Source: Plakobranchus ocellatus
Lineage: Eukaryota; Mollusca; Gastropoda; Plakobranchidae
Assembly (NCBI GenBank): GCA_019648995.1
Contig: BLXT01007882.1
Span: 633,290-655,231, forward strand
Direction of reading: 5' to 3'
DNA length: 21,942 bases
Positions 19,241 through 21,942 of this stretch are shown here, piece after piece. Numbering within the stretch: the first letter of the stretch is position 1; each line of letters begins with the position of its first letter. Made by a program: the position numbers and the translations under genes. A model generated the notes under the pieces. The model ran no database searches and had not been told where the DNA came from. It saw only the letters and a program-made list of their open reading frames with translations.

Positions 19241-19346
19241 AATTTTTATGAAATTTTGCAAAATTATGTTTGAAAAAAGGGTTAACTGTACCAGAGAACA
19301 GTTAACCCTTTTTTCAAACATAATTTTGCAAAATTTCATAAAAATT
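19241..19346. repeat. Perfect 49-bp inverted repeat with 8-base loop
   Basis: Left arm 19241-19289 starts AATTTTTATGAAATTTTGCA and ends GGGTTAACTGT. Right arm 19298-19346 is its exact reverse complement over all 49 positions. The loop is ACCAGAGA (19290-19297). Pairing stops at both outer flanks (T19240 against G19347). If transcribed it folds into a 49-bp perfect RNA stem. It is far longer and cleaner than any other palindrome in the window, and starts 53 bp after the lectin gene's stop. It could be a foldback element, a template-switch product, a small-RNA precursor or an assembly artefact. Confidence 0.95.
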
Positions 19347-20129
19347 GAGGTCGTCATGCGTTAATGTGAGTTGATACAAAAATACGTGATGTTTTTTATC
19401 TTCAATTTAAGAGTCAAAAATGCAAAGAAAATGCAAATCATTTTCCATTTCACTTCCTTCCCTTTTCCACCATGTTCAATGAAACTGATAGTAAAGAAAA
19501 AGTAAAGAAGTTCATACATTTTTTAACATAGATACCTTGATTGAGAATGAGAATCTTGGGCGATCGTGAAAAGAAATATTTAAAAGTGGACGAATGAAGA
19601 CTTAGACATTGCTAGGGTTCGAAAAAGTTATAGAAAGGAAGATGAGTCGATCAAGTTTAAAAAATAAAATTCTAGAGACCCAAGCCCTATATTTAATGTT
19701 GATATTTATTTCAAGCATGAAAATTGCTTTACAAAGTTAAGATGGTTCAATTAAAATAAAAAAAAATGTTTCGAAAGACAAGAACATCAAACTTATTATC
19801 GATAGTTTTCTTTCTCGTATGCTTTTTTAGAATGCTTGAAAGTATGAGATAAAATTCAATTAGGCGCTTCCATGAGCTATCAAATGGCAAGCATCTTGCA
19901 GTAAAAATTATTTCTGCAGCCACGAAACCATAGTCCCATAGAAAAAAACTAGGTGACTGTGTATAAGTGGGTCATAAGGAGTTGGTCAGCACACAATTGA
20001 CTTACAAAATCTTGAGCTCATGACAGTTAATGCAGCCTTGGTTCGCAATTATTTTGGAGAAATTTTTTTGTAATTCAGCATCTCCAAAAAAAAGCTTTCT
20101 TTTTTCTTTCCTTTTTTTTTTCTCGTAGG
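19347..20129. other. No gene seen; possible distal 3' end of the lectin gene
   Basis: AT-rich. Canonical AATAAA words occur at 19663-19668 and near 19757. No coding feature is recognised. Poly-T/poly-A runs occur near 20086-20131, at the border of the next LINE. Confidence 0.4.
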
Positions 20130-21560
20130 ATGGGTGATTCTCAATCTATCCAACGCGGACTGTTTCTTTGAATAGCGGTTTTGCCTCTTCAAGAGATACG
20201 ATATCTCTATGTCTGTTTGCATCATTAAACTTCCTTCTTTAGCTAATCTATTAGCAAATTCATTGCCTGGAATTTGGCAGTGTCAGAAATCCATTTCTTG
20301 CTGTTTATTGTGCTGTGTCTACCAAATGTTGGTGAGCGTTTGATAGAGGAGCTTTTTGTGATTGTTGACGCCCTCAATAACAGATTTGGCATTGGCGAGG
20401 AAGACTAGTTTGATTGTTGAGCGTGGCGAAGGGCTTTTAACTTAGAGAGTCGCTTGTTCAAGGGCAACTTTCTGCCTCGAAGTCTCTGCTGTATACTCAT
20501 GTGAAGAAGAAATGTGTTATCTTGACGCCAATTGGCCATTACATTAGCACACCAGCGCTTCCATTCTTGGTTGCACCTGTGTCTTAACCATATGTTGAGA
20601 CTCTTATTCATTCAAACCTTGGACATTTTGAGTCGATCATTGTTGTCATCGTCCACGTAGGCTCTTCTGTGATAGCCTGGCTTGTTTTCTACTTATCTCA
20701 GGATCGGGATTTTGCTCAGTGTGGATGTCCGTGGAGTCTCCGCGGGATAATTTTTTTTACAATGTTATGCATAAAGCTGGTTATTTTCAGACTGGACATT
20801 GTAGATGTTTTGAATCTTTCTTTCATCGGCTGAGCTGGCATTCTTTTCAAGCTGTCTTATTGTAAAATAATCTTTATGTTTTTTCTGTCCTATAGAGATT
20901 GTACTCTCGATATTGGTTCCATAGCTGTTATTGGTGTCCTTCTCATCTCACATATCATTATTATGAGATTTTGGTTTTGAAATTTCTGGACTTTCTGAAG
21001 GTTTCCAGCAGCTCTGTTACCCAACAAGAAGCAGCCTCATATTAAAGAATGGCCGCACATATCCTTGGTATCGCCTCTTAAAGATATTCTGATTGGAAAC
21101 CCACTTCAATCCTACCTATGTTTTTTTTATTAGACAGTTCTGTGCATCCCCTTCACCCGGCATTTATTAGTCTGGTTCTTCCACATCAGTCTCGGATCAA
21201 ACGTAACCCCTAGATATGTTGGCCGGTTACTCTTGTCCAATATATGGCCCTTTGCTCCGTGATAGAGAGACTCAAAATGGCGAAAGTTGACTTGTTTTTG
21301 TTATTGTATGCCCTCAGTCAGATATACTTTGTGATGTTATCCGAAGTTGTTTGAAAACGGACCTTGGCTGTGCATACTCCTTTCCCTTAGCTGGTGAGTG
21401 CTAAATCAACAGCTTATTGAGCTGGATAATCATTCATTCTTTCTTGCTCTCAGATGTCATTCATGTATAGGCCTATTAGAAAGAGAGTTTAATTGTAGAC
21501 ACAGTGGATCCGTCTATCTCACGTGCCGTTGTAGTCCCGTTAACGTGAGGTGAGGTACCA
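20130..21560 (-). pseudogene. Decayed LINE with RNase H domain (I/Jockey-like group)
   Basis: Reading leftward: YMNDI at about 21470, and a ruined catalytic box near 21415 where AVDLALT replaces the usual YADD-type motif and is preceded by a stop. Then NRPTYLGVTFDPRLMWKNQT (21225-21165), the conserved phrase downstream of the palm, and VRPFF at about 21050, the thumb region. The RNase H domain follows at 20600-20250 in mixed frames: TKNGSAGVLM, YSRDFEAE, LVFLANAKSVIEGVNNHKKL and the terminal CQIPGNEFANRLAKEGSL block. An RNase H after the reverse transcriptase indicates the I, Jockey or related LINE groups, so this is a different lineage from the LINE at 579-3470. Frames change at least six times and stops are frequent. 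Confidence 0.75.
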
Positions 21561-21942
21561 AACACAGTGGCTCAGGACGATGCCGGGAGTTTAGGGATTG
21601 GTCCATGAAACTGTGTCCCGTCTGAATGAGAAGGATTGGTCCACAAAACTTCATACTTTACGGCCATCAGTATGGGCCATGAGTGAAACTCATGTTATTC
21701 TACTGGCTTAAAAGAAGTTTTTACAGAGGCGATATTGCGTTCATGAATTTTAATATTGCAACGACGAAATACTTTTGGAGAATTTCATCCTCTCACCGAT
21801 GAAGTTCTTAATAATGAAGAGAAATGTGTTTCTTACATAAGAATGGAATTAGCAACATTTTTTTTTTCGCTTCTGGACAAAGTTGGACCCAGAATAGAAA
21901 AACGCGAAATAAATTATTGCATCAAAAGAACGGCTCGTGATC
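21561..21942. other. No gene recognised
   Basis: May be the further upstream part of the same LINE, but nothing is recognisable past about 21560. It contains a locally repeated GGATTGGTCCAYRAAACT phrase (about 21596-21613 and 21630-21647). Confidence 0.4.

Noticed and set aside
3..21942. CRISPR array, bacterial operon or phage features
   Set aside because: The window has spliced genes, microsatellites, LINEs and SINEs; no regularly spaced repeat-spacer array was seen.

Overview
This AT-rich (by eye), intron-containing, repeat-crowded stretch is animal nuclear DNA. One intact-looking three-exon gene (16767-19187, + strand) encodes a predicted 395-residue secreted protein: signal peptide, one immunoglobulin-like domain, a short coiled coil and a C-terminal C-type lectin domain. 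That arrangement, and the Ig-fold sequence style, match the C-type-lectin-related proteins (CREPs) of the gastropod FREP/VIgL immune family. A heterobranch gastropod mollusc (Biomphalaria- or sea-slug-like) is the most economical source, but this is inferred from family knowledge and not proven by the window.

Layout. 1-369: 5' end of a mariner-like transposon on the - strand, its frame open to the window edge. 579-3470: a rearranged non-LTR retrotransposon (LINE) on the - strand, with a 5' leader, endonuclease, start of the reverse transcriptase and a C-terminal remnant. 3471-7894: mostly featureless AT-rich DNA with one 98-bp tandem duplication. 7895-11604: a decayed Ty3/gypsy-type pol on the - strand (RNase H, then integrase), split inside the integrase by about 2.07 kb of foreign DNA (8447-10515) that includes a sequence gap. 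11604-11855: a second fragment of the same LINE family on the + strand, abutting the RNase H end. 12203-13656: a 61-bp direct repeat, GA and CT microsatellites, and a tRNA-derived SINE with a perfect 10-bp target-site duplication. 14644-16302: a dispersed repeat pair and a decayed mariner/Tc1 transposase. 16672-19346: the CREP-like gene, followed 53 bp after its stop by a perfect 49-bp inverted repeat. 20130-21560: a decayed LINE carrying an RNase H domain on the - strand.

Functionally there is one host gene, probably a soluble pattern-recognition or agglutinin-type humoral factor, in a neighbourhood of dead transposons. The transposon genes do not act together; nearly all carry stops and frameshifts. 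The best candidates for new biology are the long perfect hairpin sequence just after the lectin gene, the in-frame 33-bp minisatellite that builds its 11-residue coiled-coil repeats, and the degenerate sugar-binding motifs of its lectin domain.
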